From Apteryx mantelli (Eukaryota > Chordata > Aves > Apterygiformes > Apterygidae), in assembly GCF_036417845.1 (NCBI RefSeq), contig NC_089994.1, forward strand, positions 13,100,001 to 13,164,000: DNA of 64,000 nt. Reading direction: 5' to 3'. The notes under the pieces were generated by a model that was given only the letters and a program-made list of their open reading frames with translations, did no database searches and was not told the DNA's origin. Made by a program: the position numbers and the translations under genes. This document shows, piece by piece, positions 62,005 to 64,000 of this stretch. Every line of letters starts with the position of its first letter. Within the stretch, counting starts at the first letter, position 1.

Positions 62005-64000
62005 TTCATAATGCTATCATAAAAAGCTGGAATTTAGTTATGGAGTGAGGTAGTAGTATCTCCTTTGGTAGAAGAACTATTTCTAGAGCCTGCTTCAAGC
62101 CAATGCTGTGATTGATGAATAGATTCTATGAAAATGAACAGCTGGAAATAATCCTTAGGAAGAGATGTCTTGGTGTTCCAAAAGGCATGAAACAGGCACT
62201 GAATCACAGGAACAAAGTGCAACAAATGCGCAGTATCTTGCAGAGTAATGGCTGATGATAAAAGCACCAAAGCTAGCAGCACTGTTCTGGAGGTGTGGTA
62301 TGCATTAACTTAATCTGAGACAAAAGGTGACTGGGCTGAAAGGCAGACGCTATGTTTATAAACAACGTAAAATACCGATATGGAGTCATGACATGGAATG
62401 GATCATTGATTAAATGGATGAGCAATTTGCTATAGTGCGTTTGGCGTGCTGCAGGGATATAATGGATGGTTTTGTAAAGTGGTTTGGAATGGCCAATTAC
62501 ACGGTTAAACCGTGCAGATGTTTGCAGCATCATGAGCTGTCGGAGGAGAGCACGCTCTTAGCTGTATCTGTCAGAAGGAAAATCTTTCTGTACAGCTTTT
62601 TTTTTTTCTTCCCCAAATAACCAAAACAAGGAATGGCTTCACATTAAACCTATCCACCCTGTTATCACTTCAGCTTCATCCAAAGTGGTTTATCCTGTAT
62701 TCAAAAATGTGGAAAGAGCTAATACAACAGCTTACATTACTTGGTTGCCTCATTGAGCTTTTCTTGAAACCCTGTTTTGCTCCCATGCACTGAAGCTGCT
62801 GCCTTTCATTCCACTTTTCAGTCATTAATTTAACTTAACAGAAAAAATGTTATTCCTTTCCCTCAGTAGAGAACTAAGAGACAGTTTCATTATTTTACTG
62901 AGTGAAGATTGAGCTTTGAGGGACGAAGGAAATGAGTAAAATGAAACAAAGAATGGGGTAAAAAGCTAAGAAATATTTCTAATTATGTTGTAATTGCTTT
63001 CTCCATGGACAGTTATGATAGCTATCACTTCTGGTTCGCCACCTTCTGAAGTGTACACTTTATAAAAATGATGATACAGATTTTTCCAACTCATTGGGCC
63101 ATTTCAGAACAAGCAGTGAGAAAGCATTCAATAAGAGCTGAACTTGGCAATTTAATAGAGATTTAAGTTAATGAAACTTTGTCTTTTCTGGACAAATATG
63201 ATTCAAAAGTGAATAAGCTGTGGAAGCACAGTGCTATTGCCAAGCATGGTACCTTTGTTTCTAGACTAAAACCATTACTGGAACAGAGATAGAGAGATGT
63301 GCTTTGCATTTCTTCCTCTGTTACAATTCCTATTAGTCTCAGTGCAAGACTAAGGTCTATGAAAATTGTATTAGACTTTAACCCTAGTAATCCAGGAGCC
63401 ATGTAACTCATGTGATCAAACAACTACCTATGACAGACTTAACCGGGAAAGAGTTCCCTTTTTGTGTAATGAAATGTGCACGCTGGTAGCACGCGGTCAC
63501 ACTAGACATCCTTTCTCACAGTACCAGCTATCTAACTCTTTCCAAGTAAGCACAAGTGCATAAGAGAGGAATTAAGAATTTACGTGCAGCAGGAATAAGT
63601 AAGAAACAGATTTCAAATGGTCCATAACTCAGAAATGTAATCACGTGCCTCTTTGAGCACCTGAGCAATTCCATTAAACTAATCTGCTTTAATTGCATTA
63701 AGCTCAGAAGGAGACTACTCATATGCTTAAACACAAACATATGATTAATTATCCCCCTAATTGAGGGCCCAGTCAAGAAGGATGGATAATGTAAACAAAT
63801 GCGTATATATACATTTAAATGTTTCAAGGTATTTGCTTCAGCATTCTATAAAGAAAAAGCATTCAAACAAGCTTTTTTTTGGTGGAAAAGCTGTTTTCTG
63901 GATGCAAAACATCCTCAGAAATGACCATCTGAATTAATATACAAAATTACTTTGCTGAGAGTCAGTAACTTCTCATCTAATAAAGTGTTCAAATATAATC

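Larger units (their letters stand above)
44168..64000 (-). other. ADGRD1: 3' part of a large ADGRD1 intron (at least 19.8 kb)
   Basis: This intron precedes the TM6 exon. I searched its minus strand for peptides expected upstream in ADGRD1: TM5 FVAPALF, ICL3 NYKIHGDPSAF, TM2 HANLSFA, the GPS-proximal CTHLTNFA and GAIN segments. None was found with splice sites, so the intron most likely runs past the window edge. It holds two CR1-type relics, a MIR relic, simple repeats, GC-rich patches at 46.1-46.4, 47.3 and 56.8 kb, and an RFX-like site. A diverged or alternative exon could have been missed. Confidence 0.7.

Noticed and set aside
62034..62533. Two adjoining minus-strand frames of 82 and 86 codons
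   Set aside because: No GAIN, 7TM or other recognisable motif; AT-rich chance frames in the ADGRD1 intron.
1..64000. tRNA, rRNA, endogenous viral genes, complete LINEs or toxin genes
   Set aside because: I looked for tRNA B-box-like words, reverse-transcriptase or gag-like frames and LTR ends and found none that hold up.

Overview
The window is vertebrate nuclear DNA, most likely from a bird or another sauropsid. It has no operons or dense coding; it has GT-AG introns, AT-rich non-coding DNA, a few isolated CpG-rich patches, and sparse, heavily decayed interspersed repeats (CR1-type LINEs, MIR SINEs, small palindromic relics). The low repeat load and CR1 as the LINE family favour a bird. The species cannot be told from the sequence.

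The only protein-coding gene I can support is the 3' end of ADGRD1 (GPR133), an adhesion G-protein-coupled receptor, on the minus strand. Four exons, read from high to low coordinates, encode TM6 and the start of TM7 (44167-44041), the rest of TM7 (42825-42784), helix 8 and the proximal cytoplasmic tail (39854-39762), and the last 31 residues with the stop (39081-38986). All four have canonical splice sites. The three internal introns are 1215, 2929 and 680 bp, and the joined reading frame stays open for 118 complete codons plus the stop. The predicted tail ends in DLSAV, as I remember for mammalian ADGRD1. Everything from 44168 to 64000 appears to be part of one upstream intron of at least 19.8 kb; I looked for exons of TM1-TM5 and the GAIN domain there and found none.

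Positions 1 to about 38.8 kb lie 3' of ADGRD1 and look intergenic. There is no recognisable coding exon, only microsatellites, small tandem duplications, repeat relics and CpG-rich patches near 9.2, 10.4, 21.5, 23.1 and 28.6-30.8 kb. The last is a cluster of three patches and holds the best candidate for an unknown transcript: a TATA box at 29520 followed by a strong splice donor at 29608 on the plus strand.

The ADGRD1 introns carry CR1 relics at 40.7-41.1, 45.7-45.9 and 60.65-61.0 kb, GC-rich patches at 47.3 and 56.8 kb (the latter with a G-quadruplex motif) and an RFX-type palindrome at 56.27 kb. I found no CRISPR array, tRNA or rRNA gene, intact mobile element or clear new biological system. 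The open frames of 60-257 codons are mostly chance frames; the longest ones lie in CpG-rich, stop-poor DNA.
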